Below are positions 43,691 through 53,035 of a DNA stretch of 64,000 nucleotides, one piece after another. The notes beneath the pieces are model-generated. The model saw only the letters and a list, made by a program, of their open reading frames with translations. It did no database searches and was not told the DNA's origin. The stretch's first letter is position 1; each line of letters begins with the position of its first letter. The DNA is from Candidatus Methylopumilus universalis (lineage in GTDB: Bacteria > Pseudomonadota > Gammaproteobacteria > Burkholderiales > Methylophilaceae). The position numbers and the translations under genes were made by a program. Location of the stretch: positions 434,001 to 498,000 of the forward strand of contig NZ_CP040977.1 of assembly GCF_006364435.1 (NCBI RefSeq), read 5' to 3'.

Positions 43691-43762
43691 TTACTTGTTC
43701 ATTACGTACATAGTTACTTCAAAGCCAAAACGCATTTCTGTAGCTGCTGGAGTTGTCCACAT
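43691..43762 (-). CDS. pqqA: PQQ precursor peptide PqqA, copy 2
   Basis: A minus-strand gene encoding exactly the same 23-residue peptide as copy 1 at 7002-7073, with Glu15 and Tyr19 for cross-linking by PqqE. The two genes differ at nine bases, all synonymous, so the peptide is under selection in both. An AAAGGAAAAT ribosome-binding region precedes the ATG. It is convergent with aox and stands alone, without pqqB-E. Its upstream region is unlike that of copy 1, so the two are probably regulated differently. Confidence 0.93.
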   Translation of the reverse strand: MWTTPAATEMRFGFEVTMYVMNK

Positions 43763-43904
43763 AATATTTTCCTTTAATAGTTAGTTGCATTATTTTCTTC
43801 ACAAGCGTTTAACTTGTTGTAGTGATATTACTCTCACACCTAAAACGCAATAGACGTAGTCCACTCAATAGAGCCTAAGTAAATTCATGAAGAATCATTA
43901 AAAA

Positions 43905-43980
43905 AAGATTAGACCCTAAGTATTTCAAGGGTCCAATTTAGATCTAATGAGGCAATATTTCAGCATATTGCTCATTTAGT
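43905..43980 (-). ncRNA. Candidate small RNA with two hairpins, copy 2
   Basis: On the minus strand a hairpin GCAATAT-N6-ATATTGC (43952-43971) is followed by the stem GACCCT-N10-AGGGTC (43912-43933) and then TTTTTTT, a likely terminator. The first hairpin with the loop GCTGAA matches the element at 29234-29255, while the second stem differs in sequence. It lies 140 bases upstream of pqqA copy 2 and could be a separate RNA or a pqqA leader with attenuator. No strong promoter is seen. The rest of the 281-base gap to 44044 holds nothing else I can support. Confidence 0.42.
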
Positions 43981-44043
43981 TGATTGAATGGAAAAGGAAA
44001 AATTTGTTGTATGATTTGTATACTTAACTAAGGATCATTACTG

Positions 44044-44469
44044 ATGAAAATAAAAACTCTTTTATTTGTAGGTGTATTAACTCTCCTTCTTTCCTTAAAT
44101 ATTTTCTCGTACCCAAGAGACGAGGGCGTATTGAATAAGCCCTCAGTAAGCTTTGCTAACCTAAAAGATGGAGATAAAGTCAAAAGCCCTTTTAAGGTTG
44201 TATTTGAATTAAGTGGCATGCTTATTAGTCCAGCAGGAGAATATGTAGAAGGCTCCGGCCATCATCATTTATTGATTAACCAGCCATTCATAGCAAAAGG
44301 TTTAACAATTCCAGCAGATTCAAATCATTTGCATTTTGGTAAAGGGCAGAAAGAAATCGAGCTCAACTTAACTTCGGGCACCTATAAGCTTACCCTTCAG
44401 TTTGCAGATGGATATCATCGCTCGTACGGCGAAGAACTAAGTAAAACTATCCAAATTGAAGTCCAATAG
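44044..44469 (+). CDS. DUF4399-family exported protein
   Basis: A 141-residue protein with an N-terminal signal or anchor (about residues 3-20). The mature part has VSFANLKDGDKVKSPFKVVFELSGM, GSGHHHLLIN and SNHLHFGKGQKEIELNL, the DUF4399 pattern with a conserved HHH cluster. It is likely a periplasmic metal-binding or chaperone-type domain of immunoglobulin fold. Function unknown. It lies 12 bases before a cation-efflux-like gene, which might hint at metal handling. Confidence 0.8.
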   Translation: MKIKTLLFVGVLTLLLSLNIFSYPRDEGVLNKPSVSFANLKDGDKVKSPFKVVFELSGMLISPAGEYVEGSGHHHLLINQPFIAKGLTIPADSNHLHFGKGQKEIELNLTSGTYKLTLQFADGYHRSYGEELSKTIQIEVQ

Positions 44470-44481
44470 TTATTTCAATTT

Positions 44482-45081
44482 ATGACTCTTCAGCATAAAC
44501 AAGATAAGCAATTTGCAAAATCAGTTTTATTTGTTGCATTTGCTAATTTAACTTATTTTTTTGTAGAGTTTATAGCAGCAAATACTATACATTCCAGTTC
44601 TCTTTTTGCTGACAGTATTGATTTTCTCGAAGATGCGTCAATTAATATTCTTATTTTTTTAGCGCTTGGATGGTCGATCAAAAACAAAGCAAGGCTGGGT
44701 AAATGTTTAGCAATGATTTTGGTAATACCTGCCCTTGCTTTTTTATACACAATTTGGCAAAAATTTAATATGCCGTCAGTTCCAGATCCTTCTATTCTCT
44801 CTCTGACAGGTTTTGGGGCATTGCTTGTGAACCTTACCTGTACTTTTATTTTAATGCGATTTAGAAATTATCAAGGCAGTTTAACGAGAGCCGCCTTTCT
44901 TTCTGCACGAAATGATGCGTTAGCTAACATAGGCATTATTATTGCAGGCTTAATAGGATACATTTGGGTATCGATGTGGCCAGATTTAATCGTTGGGTTT
45001 TTGATTATGGCCATCAATCTTGATGCAGCGAAAGAAATCTGGGAAGCTTCAGAGAGTCACGAAATACCCTTGAAACCCTAA
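44482..45081 (+). CDS. Short cation-diffusion-facilitator-like membrane protein
   Basis: A 199-residue membrane protein with five to six helices. The segment SSSLFADSIDFLEDASINI and the later LSARNDALANIGIIIAG match the metal-binding helices of CDF transporters, which normally read HSxALxxDxxD and HxxxD. The C-terminal cytoplasmic domain of typical CDFs is absent. It could export Zn, Co or Fe; substrate cannot be assigned. It starts 12 bases after the DUF4399 gene. Confidence 0.8.
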   Translation: MTLQHKQDKQFAKSVLFVAFANLTYFFVEFIAANTIHSSSLFADSIDFLEDASINILIFLALGWSIKNKARLGKCLAMILVIPALAFLYTIWQKFNMPSVPDPSILSLTGFGALLVNLTCTFILMRFRNYQGSLTRAAFLSARNDALANIGIIIAGLIGYIWVSMWPDLIVGFLIMAINLDAAKEIWEASESHEIPLKP

Positions 45082-45147
45082 TTTTCAAAGCGCTGCTATT
45101 TAAGGCTAAATTCTGGAACAAAAGATAGATTATAAGGTCGTATAGAT

Positions 45148-45804
45148 ATGAAATTTTTCTTTTTGTTAGTTAGTCTTTTTTCACTAATAAGTATTAGTGG
45201 TTGCCAGTCCCTTGCAGAGAAAAATCCCACCCTCAAAGCTGAGCTCACTGTCTTCCATGAACTTCCTAATGACTTTAAACCCACTACCATTGCGATAGTT
45301 CCATGGCATCAGTCTCAAAAAAGCTCATTGGAATTTAAAAATTATGCAGGGATCCTAAAAGATCGTATCGAGAAATTAGGTTTCACTGTCATTGATCACA
45401 CCAAAAAACCTGAGTTACTCCTTTTCTTTGACTATGGCGACGACAACGGAAAAGAGATGACAGAGACTTATACAGTGCCTGATTTTGGCATGATTGGTTA
45501 TACGGGATATTCACTAAATTCATGGGCTATGTATCCTGGCTTGCCAATGTATGGATATCGTGGCTACCAAACGCATACTAATAAATATACTTTGTATACA
45601 AGATATATCCATATTGATATAGCAAAACCCAAATCTAAAGACAAAGAGCTCGATAAACTTTTTGAGGGGAGTTTAAGAAGTAAAGGTACTTGTTCAAAAC
45701 TTACATCAACGCTTCCATATTTAATTGATATGTTTTTCAATAATTTTCCCGGAAAGAATAACGAGACTCAGTCATTAGAAAAATCTTGGAGTGGTATTTG
45801 CTAG
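45148..45804 (+). CDS. DUF4136 lipoprotein
   Basis: A 218-residue lipoprotein (signal peptide with lipobox ISGC, Cys19). The mature domain has KPTTIAIVPWHQSQKSSLEFKNY and ILKDRIEKLGFTVID, followed by a Tyr/Gly-rich region and LFEGSLRSKGTC, all of the DUF4136 family. Likely attached to an inner or outer membrane leaflet. Function unknown. It is followed closely by an exported DUF6134-like gene. Confidence 0.82.
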   Translation: MKFFFLLVSLFSLISISGCQSLAEKNPTLKAELTVFHELPNDFKPTTIAIVPWHQSQKSSLEFKNYAGILKDRIEKLGFTVIDHTKKPELLLFFDYGDDNGKEMTETYTVPDFGMIGYTGYSLNSWAMYPGLPMYGYRGYQTHTNKYTLYTRYIHIDIAKPKSKDKELDKLFEGSLRSKGTCSKLTSTLPYLIDMFFNNFPGKNNETQSLEKSWSGIC

Positions 45805-45812
45805 CTCTTGTG

Positions 45813-46442
45813 ATGAAAAATTTTTCCTTTAAAAAATTTAGCTTTATTTTATTTTTTTTACCAAGCATTTGTTTTGCAAAAGACTGGAACTTTGATGTGC
45901 TTATGGATGGTAAATTGATTGGTGAACATACTTTCCAATTAAAAGAAGAAGAAAAATTTCATCAGCTAACGAGTAATGCAAATTTTAAAGTCACAGTCTT
46001 ATCAATACCCGTTTATAAATACAAACATATATCGCAGGAACTTTGGAGTAAAAACTGTCTTCACTCGATAAACGCTTCAACGCAAGATGGAGGTGATGAT
46101 TACAAAGTTATTGGAAAATTTGAAACCAATACATTTAAGTTGATTGAGCCTGCAAAAGAAGCTTTTTCTGCCGAGTGTCCTATGACTTTTAGCTATTGGA
46201 ATCCATTAATGTTAAAGCAAAGTAAATTATTGAATGTCCAGATGGGCGAATACACTGAAGTACAAATTAAAAGTTTAGGCAAGGAAACTATTAAAGTAAA
46301 AAATGAAAATATAGAAGCCGACTCCTATCGAATCACGGGACCTAAAATTAATATCCAGATTTGGTATAAAGATAATAAGGAGTGGGTCAAGTTAGAATCA
46401 ATCACACCTGACGACCATCACATTTCCTATATTTTGAAGTAG
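45813..46442 (+). CDS. Exported DUF6134-like protein
   Basis: A 209-residue protein with a signal peptide (FSFILFFLPSICFA, cut before KDW). The mature part is beta-rich: WNFDVLMDGKLIGEHTFQL, KYKHISQELWSKNCLHSINA and a late WYKDNKEWVKLES, a pattern I associate with DUF6134 proteins. The frame is open to 45786, but ATG 45813 begins the signal peptide and is chosen. Role unknown. Confidence 0.72.
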   Translation: MKNFSFKKFSFILFFLPSICFAKDWNFDVLMDGKLIGEHTFQLKEEEKFHQLTSNANFKVTVLSIPVYKYKHISQELWSKNCLHSINASTQDGGDDYKVIGKFETNTFKLIEPAKEAFSAECPMTFSYWNPLMLKQSKLLNVQMGEYTEVQIKSLGKETIKVKNENIEADSYRITGPKINIQIWYKDNKEWVKLESITPDDHHISYILK

Positions 46443-46627
46443 ATTAGATTTCTCGAGTTGGTCGGCTTAGTTATTTGACTGGGCGAAATTTAGATTATCT
46501 TAAAAGCTGTCAAAATTTTGACTCTTATTAAAGTTAAAATATTTAAAAAAATTCTTCAAATTTTTTACATTCAAAATAAGCATTGATAGTTTTTTATTAT
46601 TTTATTGCTTAATTAAAAAAGGCCTTT

Positions 46628-47965
46628 ATGCAGCTATTACTAAAAGCGTTATTTGTCACGATTGTATTTTCTAGCACCGGTATTTCGGCTCCAGCCTACA
46701 TTATTCCCGTGGCGCCTGGTTGGAAAGTGCAGCCAATTATCACTGTAGGTGAATCTGCTGGTAATGGCTATGCCATGGCTGGTGTGCCAGATGGTTTAGG
46801 TGTTTTTGCAAATAACGATGGTACTTTTAATTTGCTTATGAACCATGAGATTCCTAACGATAAAGGAGCGACTCGCACTCATGGTGAAAAGGGTGCTTTT
46901 GTTTCTCGTTGGGTCATTGATATTGAAAGTCTCAAGGTAAAAAGTGGTTCGGACTTAATTAAATCAACTGTTCCAACTGGCTTAAAATTTAATCGATTTT
47001 GTTCTGCGGATTTGCCACCTATTTCGGCATTTTATAATGCAGCGACGCGTAAGGGATTTAACGGGCAGTTATTTTTAAATGGCGAAGAAGATAAAGCAGG
47101 TGGTCGCGCATTTGCGCACACTCTAGAAGGTATCAGCTACTTAATGCCTGATTTCGGGCATATTGCATGGGAAAACTTATTGGCTAATCCTGTAAGTCAA
47201 GATCGTACTTTGGTCATTGGTTTGGATGATATTCAAGATGGTTTGCTATTGGTCTATCTGGGCAATAAAACAAAAGTGGGCAATCCGGTTGAACAATCTG
47301 GATTAGTTGGCGGGCAGTTGTATGCGATTAAAGTCACTAACGAGCGCTTTAGTTTAGTGCCTTTGATAGGTATGACAAGCCTAGATGGCAAAACTCTCAG
47401 AGAGGAAGCTAAGAAACTTGGCGCTACTGGGTTTGCAAGGCCGGAAGACGGTGCTTGGGATGCTTTAGATGCTAGTAAATTTTGGTTTGCTACGACCGAT
47501 AAAATTGGGGGCGATAGCCGATTGAATCAATTAGTTTTTGATGACATCTCAAATCCTCTGCATGGCGGACGAATTGGCACCCCCTTAAGCGCTCAAAGTA
47601 TAGGCGCTGAAATGTTTGATAATATTGTTGTAGATGGTGATGGTCGAGTATTGGCGCAAGAAGACCCAGGAGAAAATGCGCGTTTGGCAGTGATTTGGAT
47701 GTATGAGCCTATGCTAAATAAAACGACTAAACTATTTGAATCTAATCCAGATTTATTTAAACCCGGAGTAGCTGATTTTATGACTATCGATGAAGAGCAT
47801 TCAGGTATTGTTGAAATTACATCCTTGTTGCGTAAAGCTTCATGGTTTGATACCAATCGCAGGTATTATCTTGGCACCACGCAAGCTCATCTTGATCATA
47901 AAGATACAAAGTTAGTTGAGCATGGACAGTTATGGCTGATATCAGGCCCATCAATAAAAAATTAA
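46628..47965 (+). CDS. PhoX-like (DUF839) exported protein
   Basis: A 445-residue protein with a signal peptide (about residues 1-21). It has a propeller-like pattern with NLLMNHEIPNDKGATRTHG (the NHE motif), RFCSADLPPISAFYN, LFLNGEEDKAGGRAFAH and EDGAWDALDASKFWFATTD, consistent with the PhoX/DUF839 group, some members of which are calcium-dependent alkaline phosphatases. Cofactor residues cannot be fully checked by eye, so phosphatase activity is not certain. Stands alone on the plus strand. The 185-base gap before it is AT-rich and holds no clear signal. Confidence 0.65.
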   Translation: MQLLLKALFVTIVFSSTGISAPAYIIPVAPGWKVQPIITVGESAGNGYAMAGVPDGLGVFANNDGTFNLLMNHEIPNDKGATRTHGEKGAFVSRWVIDIESLKVKSGSDLIKSTVPTGLKFNRFCSADLPPISAFYNAATRKGFNGQLFLNGEEDKAGGRAFAHTLEGISYLMPDFGHIAWENLLANPVSQDRTLVIGLDDIQDGLLLVYLGNKTKVGNPVEQSGLVGGQLYAIKVTNERFSLVPLIGMTSLDGKTLREEAKKLGATGFARPEDGAWDALDASKFWFATTDKIGGDSRLNQLVFDDISNPLHGGRIGTPLSAQSIGAEMFDNIVVDGDGRVLAQEDPGENARLAVIWMYEPMLNKTTKLFESNPDLFKPGVADFMTIDEEHSGIVEITSLLRKASWFDTNRRYYLGTTQAHLDHKDTKLVEHGQLWLISGPSIKN

Positions 47966-47978
47966 TCGTTAAATTATT

Positions 47979-48443
47979 ATGGATACATTAAGTCATGCCT
48001 TATGGGGCTATGGATTATTTGGATATAAGAGGTATCCATGGGCTGCAATTTTTTTTGGTGCAATGCCAGACTTAATTTCATTTGGCATATTTTTACTCAT
48101 CAATATCACAACAGGAAATTGGTATTTTGGTAAGCCTGCCTTGGAGTCCATTCCAGATTGGCTCTTCTTGAGTTACTCAGTCGGCTACAGTTTCATTATA
48201 TGTTTGCCGATTATTTATTGTGTTTATCGGTTTAATCGAGCATTGGCTATGGCCATGCTGGCTTGGCCATTTCATATTGTTCTCGATTTTCCATTTCATT
48301 CAAAAGCTTTTTTTGCTACGCCAATTTTTTGGCCAATATCAGATTTTAAGATAGATGGTATTCCATGGACGCATTGGTATATCTGGTATCCAAACATTTT
48401 ATTTCTTTCTTTTTTACTAATTTATCGCTTTAGAAAAAGATAA
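47979..48443 (+). CDS. YdjM-like membrane protein (predicted metal-dependent hydrolase)
   Basis: A 154-residue membrane protein with four to five helices. The opening MDTLSHALWGYGLFGYKR, then FFGAMPDLISF and AWPFHIVLDFPFH, resembles the YdjM/DUF457 family with conserved His and Asp in the membrane edge. These are annotated as membrane-bound metal-dependent hydrolases, without proven activity. It starts 13 bases after the PhoX-like gene. Confidence 0.68.
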   Translation: MDTLSHALWGYGLFGYKRYPWAAIFFGAMPDLISFGIFLLINITTGNWYFGKPALESIPDWLFLSYSVGYSFIICLPIIYCVYRFNRALAMAMLAWPFHIVLDFPFHSKAFFATPIFWPISDFKIDGIPWTHWYIWYPNILFLSFLLIYRFRKR

Positions 48444-48506
48444 ATTAAATTCATTTGGATATGTACTAAATCCATCATTTATAACTTCTTATTTTTTGTT
48501 GGCTAT

Positions 48507-48554
48507 TAAGGTTTCAATTTGATAGCTATTACTTTACAATTGCCGAAACCTTAA
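48507..48554 (+). promoter_or_regulatory. Long hairpin in the leader of the Mg transporter gene
   Basis: Perfect 10-base arms TTAAGGTTTC and GAAACCTTAA flank a 28-base interior that itself contains CAATT / AATTG. It ends 27 bases before the transporter ATG. There is no T-run, so it is not a terminator. It may be a regulatory leader or an operator. Confidence 0.48.
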
Positions 48555-48581
48555 GCTTAATCTGAATTAGAGGCAATTATC

Positions 48582-49919
48582 ATGTCAGAAAAAAACAACA
48601 TTGATAAGAAATTATCTAGCATCAAAAACTTGCTAGCCAAGCAAAACTTAGTCGGAAACCTCATTCAAAGGCAAGAAATGTCTCGCCAAGACATTGTCGA
48701 ATCTTTAGTTCAAAAACAAAACTCAATTGAATTAGAAAGACTCATTAAGAAGCTTGAAGTCAATGAAATCGCCCGAATTCTAGAGGCTTTATCAGAACAA
48801 GAGCGTATCGTCGTTTGGGATCATATTGAGTCAAGCCGTCGTGACGATGTGCTCCTTGATGTTTCTGATGATATCCGTATGGACCTTGTGTCAGATGAAA
48901 CGCCAAACAAAGAACAAATTACGGCGATTCGAGTATTCGACCTCTTTAAAGGCCGCTTGCGTCAGATACCTATCTACAGCAGAAAAGATCTTGAAAAGGC
49001 CAAGCCTATCTGGGTAGATCTTGTGACACCTGAAATTGAGCAGCTCGAATGGGCAAGGGAAATTTTTGGTGCCCATATCCCCAATCCTAACGAATTGACT
49101 GATCTTGAGACAAGCGCACGTTTTTATATTGAAGATAATGGTGAAATCCATCTTCACTCTAATTTCTTGCTAGACACCACTAAAGAATCTAAGAATGTTA
49201 CCGTCGCCTTTGTGCTTAAAGACAAAATACTCTTTACAGTGCGAAACGAAGAGTTGCCTGTATTTAGACTTCAACGATTAAGAGCGCGTGCAGAGGCAGG
49301 TTACGTGTCACAAGCTAAAGATGTCTTATTGGACTTATATGCAGCAGATATTGAGTATTCAGCCAACGCACTAGAAGATGTTTACTCAAGGTTAGAAAAA
49401 GTGGGCAGTCAAGTTGTGAAGTCTTACATGACGAATAGCCAAGCTGCGACCATACTCTCTGATATAGCGATCGAAGAAGATTTGAACGGTAAGATTAGAC
49501 GCAATGTGATGGATACTAGAAACGCGCTATCTTTTTTAATGCGCTCAAAACTTTTATCTGCAAGTCAGCATGAAGATGTTAAAGAAATTTTACGTGACAT
49601 TGATTCTTTAGATGGTCATACATCATTCTTATTTAATAAGATCAATTTCCAGATGGATGCTACGGTGGGTTTCTTGAACGTAAATCAAAATATTGATTTG
49701 AAAAGATTAACAATTATTAGCGTGGTGTTTATGCCAGTGAATATTATTGCAGGTATTGGCGGTATGTCTGAATTTAGCATGATGACTAATGGCATTCCAT
49801 GGCCATTAGCTTACGGTTGTTTTGTTTTAATTATGGTTGCTATTGGCGCACTAACTTTTATTGGATTAAGAGCTTTTGAAAATAAGCGTATTGAACGATT
49901 AAGATCTGAAAATAAATAA
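48582..49919 (+). CDS. CorA-type Mg2+ transporter with MgtE-like N-terminal domain
   Basis: A 445-residue protein. The first 110 or so residues (RQEMSRQDIVESLV..., EVNEIARILEALSEQERIVVWDHI) resemble the intracellular N domain of MgtE. The rest is CorA-like: long helical cytoplasmic funnel and two C-terminal membrane helices (about 370-435). The selectivity motif, GMN in CorA, reads GGMSEF here. It forms a pentameric divalent-cation channel in relatives. The ATG follows an AGAGGC ribosome-binding site. Leader contains a long hairpin; a terminator follows. Confidence 0.85.
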   Translation: MSEKNNIDKKLSSIKNLLAKQNLVGNLIQRQEMSRQDIVESLVQKQNSIELERLIKKLEVNEIARILEALSEQERIVVWDHIESSRRDDVLLDVSDDIRMDLVSDETPNKEQITAIRVFDLFKGRLRQIPIYSRKDLEKAKPIWVDLVTPEIEQLEWAREIFGAHIPNPNELTDLETSARFYIEDNGEIHLHSNFLLDTTKESKNVTVAFVLKDKILFTVRNEELPVFRLQRLRARAEAGYVSQAKDVLLDLYAADIEYSANALEDVYSRLEKVGSQVVKSYMTNSQAATILSDIAIEEDLNGKIRRNVMDTRNALSFLMRSKLLSASQHEDVKEILRDIDSLDGHTSFLFNKINFQMDATVGFLNVNQNIDLKRLTIISVVFMPVNIIAGIGGMSEFSMMTNGIPWPLAYGCFVLIMVAIGALTFIGLRAFENKRIERLRSENK

Positions 49920-49933
49920 TTTTTTATAGATAT

Positions 49934-49966
49934 AAAAAAGCCACTCTTACGAGCGGCTTTTTTTTT
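49934..49966 (+). terminator. Terminator after the Mg transporter gene
   Basis: The stem AAAAAGCC-A-CTC / GAG-C-GGCTTTTT with one mismatch and the loop TTAC is followed by nine or more T. It lies 15 bases after the stop codon, in the gap between convergent genes. Confidence 0.88.
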
Positions 49967-49999
49967 CATTTCATTCTAACTTCTTGTTGAAGTTAATGT

Positions 50000-52141
50000 T
50001 TATCGAGCACGTTTGAATATTTTTGTTGTGGGCGTTTTATTTCTAGCAAATTGATGCATTCGTCTGGAATGATTTTCAGATAAAGGTTGTCTTGCAGGGA
50101 TGAGATGTTTTTTGCTATCTCCAATTAAATCAGTTCGACCCATGCGTTGTAATGCCTCACGTAACATTGGCCAATTTTTAGGATCATGGTAACGAATGAA
50201 TGCTTTATGAAGTCTTCGTACACCACCTGCTCGAGGAATAGGAATTTCTTCACTATCTTTCGTCACTTTACGTAAAGGATTTTTACCTGAGTGATACATA
50301 GCTGTGGCCATTGCCATCGGTGTTGGTGTGAATGTTTGCACTTGGTCTAATTTAAAATCGTGCTCTTTCAACCATAAAGCCAAGTTCATCATATCTTCAT
50401 CAGTGGCACCTGGATGCGCTGCAATGAAGTAAGGAATTAAGTACTGTTCTTTACCAACTTCTTTTGAGAAGCGATCAAACATTTCTTTGAATTTATTATA
50501 TGAACCTATACCTGGCTTCATCATTTTAGATAATACATTTTCTTCCGAGTGCTCAGGCGCAATTTTTAGATAGCCACCCACATGGTGCTGCACTAATTCT
50601 TTTACATACTCAGGCGAAGTAACAGCTAAGTCGTAACGAAGGCCTGATCCAATGAGTACTTTTTTAATGCCTTTGGTATTTCTTGCTTTTCGATAAAGCT
50701 CTATGAGAGCAGTATGGTCAGTATTTAAATTTTCACAAATGCCTGGGTAAACACAAGAAAGTTTTCGACACGAAGCTTCAATTTTTTCTGACTTACAAGC
50801 CATCCGATACATATTAGCTGTAGGTCCCCCGAGGTCTGAAATGACACCTGTAAATCCATCTACCTTATCTCTAATTTCTTCAACCTCTTTTAGGATACTT
50901 TCTTCTGAACGACTCTGAATAATTCGACCTTCATGTTCTGTAATAGAACAGAAAGTGCACCCACCAAAACACCCGCGCATAATATTGACTGAGAAGCGAA
51001 TCATTTCCCATGCAGAAATTTTCGCATCGCCGTAGCTAGGATGCGGTTTTCTTGCATAAGGAAGGTCGTATACATAATCCATTTCTTTTGTAGTGAGCGG
51101 AATAGGGGGCGGATTAAGCCAGACTTCTCTATCACCATGTCTTTGGATAAGCGCTCGCGCATTTCCTGGATTGGCTTCTAAATGAAGAACACGCGATGCA
51201 TGTGCATAAAGTACAGGGTCATCAACCACTTCCTCAAAGCTTGGTAAGCGAACAACCTGCATACTTCGATCAGCTTTTGTTTTTCGAACCACCTTGATAA
51301 CTTGCATGCCGTCGGGTAATTTTTCCTCATTCGATTTGGCGTTAGTTTCACATTCAGTGCCTGCGCCCATTTTCATCTCATAAGGATCTATATGTGTTTC
51401 AACTTTTCCAGGGCGGTCAAGATGCGTGGAAGCTATTTCCTCCCAGCCTTCAGGAATTTTTTTACGCAAGAAAGCCGTGCCTCGAATATCTTGAATATTT
51501 TCTACTTTTTCTCCATCAGCGATGCGATGTGTAAGTTCAATGAGCGCTCGTTCAGCATTGCCATATAACAAGATATCAGCCTTAGAATCTACAAGAACTG
51601 AGCGACGCACTTTGTCAGACCAGTAATCGTAATGTGCAATTCTACGAAGACTTGCTTCAATACTGCCAATCACTAAAGGCACATCAGAAAATGCTTCTCG
51701 ACAACGCTGAGAGTAGACGAGTACTGCTCGATCAGGTCTTTTGCCAGCAACAGCACCTGGTGTATAGGCGTCATCTGAACGAATCTTTCGATCAGCCGTA
51801 TATCGGTTCACCATGCTATCCATATTGCCAGCCGTGATACCAAAATAAAGATTAGGCTTTCCTAATGCTTTAAATGGTTCGGCACTTGACCAATCAGGCT
51901 GCGACAAAATACCTACTCGGAATCCTTGCTCTTCTAGCAGTCGCCCAATTAAAGCCATACCGAAACTAGGGTGATCTATGTAAGCGTCACCTGTCACCAA
52001 AATGATGTCACAACTATCCCAGCCTAATGCATCCATCTCCAGGCGTGACATAGGCAGCATAGGGGCAGTGCCAAAGCGCTTAGCCCAATAAGGGCGGTAT
52101 TTATTAATCGCTTGCGGCGTTGAATGTGTGGCATTTTGCAT
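50000..52141 (-). CDS. YgiQ-family radical SAM protein
   Basis: A 713-residue protein. An N-terminal cobalamin-binding-like domain ([34 protein letters not shown]) is followed by the radical SAM core with CFGGCTFC (CxxxCxxC) coordinating the 4Fe-4S cluster, then [11 protein letters not shown] and the C-terminal YgiQ domain ending in basic tails. Function is unknown, although the family is widespread and conserved. Length is normal. Stands alone between convergent and divergent genes. Confidence 0.93.
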   Translation of the reverse strand: MQNATHSTPQAINKYRPYWAKRFGTAPMLPMSRLEMDALGWDSCDIILVTGDAYIDHPSFGMALIGRLLEEQGFRVGILSQPDWSSAEPFKALGKPNLYFGITAGNMDSMVNRYTADRKIRSDDAYTPGAVAGKRPDRAVLVYSQRCREAFSDVPLVIGSIEASLRRIAHYDYWSDKVRRSVLVDSKADILLYGNAERALIELTHRIADGEKVENIQDIRGTAFLRKKIPEGWEEIASTHLDRPGKVETHIDPYEMKMGAGTECETNAKSNEEKLPDGMQVIKVVRKTKADRSMQVVRLPSFEEVVDDPVLYAHASRVLHLEANPGNARALIQRHGDREVWLNPPPIPLTTKEMDYVYDLPYARKPHPSYGDAKISAWEMIRFSVNIMRGCFGGCTFCSITEHEGRIIQSRSEESILKEVEEIRDKVDGFTGVISDLGGPTANMYRMACKSEKIEASCRKLSCVYPGICENLNTDHTALIELYRKARNTKGIKKVLIGSGLRYDLAVTSPEYVKELVQHHVGGYLKIAPEHSEENVLSKMMKPGIGSYNKFKEMFDRFSKEVGKEQYLIPYFIAAHPGATDEDMMNLALWLKEHDFKLDQVQTFTPTPMAMATAMYHSGKNPLRKVTKDSEEIPIPRAGGVRRLHKAFIRYHDPKNWPMLREALQRMGRTDLIGDSKKHLIPARQPLSENHSRRMHQFARNKTPTTKIFKRAR

Positions 52142-52227
52142 AGTTGAGTATTTTACCCTGATAATTCTATTAAACGCTTTATAATTAGCTACTTAAAAGA
52201 ATTTAACTCAGTAAACGAGGGGTCTTT

Positions 52228-52971
52228 ATGTACTTTGAATTGATTGATGTAGCGATTAGCTTTTGTTTATTAATTGGCGCAGTCTTATATACATCGGTAG
52301 GACATGCTGGTGCGTCAATCTATATTGCGATTATGACCTTATTTAACATTCCAAGTGCTGTGATTAAACCTACCGCATTAGTTATGAATATTTTTATTGC
52401 CTCATTTACGAGCTGGCGTTTCATACGAAAAGGGTTTTTTGATTTTAAAGTTTTATTACCGATCGCAATCGGCGCAATACCTTTTGCATTTTTAGGTGGT
52501 TTTATAAATGCACCTAGTCATATCTACAAAACTATCGTGGGCATCATTCTTTTAATATCAGCTATTTCTCTCGTAACGAACCTTTCTACTAAGATCGATA
52601 AAAAACTTAAGAAGCCTCCATTTTTTTTAGCAGTTATTATTGGCTCATGTATTGGATTTTTAGCCGGCTTGACTGGAACAGGAGGTGGAATCTTTTTATC
52701 TCCACTTATTTTATTTTTAGGATGGAGTTCAACAAAAACAACTTCAGGAATCACAGCGCTTTTTATTTTAATTAATTCAAGCTTTGGTTTACTTGGAAAT
52801 TATTCTTCAGTACAAAATTTACCAGATCAATTACCGTTATTTATAGGTGCTACATTGATAGGTGCTTTGATTGGCACAACACTCGGCATAAAGTTTTATA
52901 CAGCCAATACCATTAAAAAAGTATTAGCATTAGTTTTGGTAATAGCAGGCTTTAAATTGTTGCTTACATAA
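52228..52971 (+). CDS. TauE/SafE-family membrane transporter
   Basis: A 247-residue membrane protein of seven to eight helices with the family motifs YTSVGHAGASIYIAIM in the first half and FLAGLTGTGGGIFLSPLILFLGW in the second. TauE/SafE proteins are sulfite or sulfonate exporters, or transport other small anions; the substrate here is not known. A strong AACGAGGGG ribosome-binding region precedes the ATG. It is divergent from ygiQ. Confidence 0.86.
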   Translation: MYFELIDVAISFCLLIGAVLYTSVGHAGASIYIAIMTLFNIPSAVIKPTALVMNIFIASFTSWRFIRKGFFDFKVLLPIAIGAIPFAFLGGFINAPSHIYKTIVGIILLISAISLVTNLSTKIDKKLKKPPFFLAVIIGSCIGFLAGLTGTGGGIFLSPLILFLGWSSTKTTSGITALFILINSSFGLLGNYSSVQNLPDQLPLFIGATLIGALIGTTLGIKFYTANTIKKVLALVLVIAGFKLLLT

Positions 52972-52979
52972 AACAAAAA

Positions 52980-53008
52980 CCCCCACATACCGCGATATAT
53001 ATGTGGGG
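52980..53008 (-). terminator. Terminator downstream of the AraC-type gene
   Basis: A stem CCCCACATA / TATGTGGGG with an eight-base loop is preceded on the plus strand by AAAAAC, which is a T-run on the minus strand. It terminates the minus-strand XRE/AraC pair. On the plus strand the T-run is missing. Confidence 0.78.
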
Positions 53009-53035
53009 AAAAAGCTATCCCAAGGGCTAGTTTTT

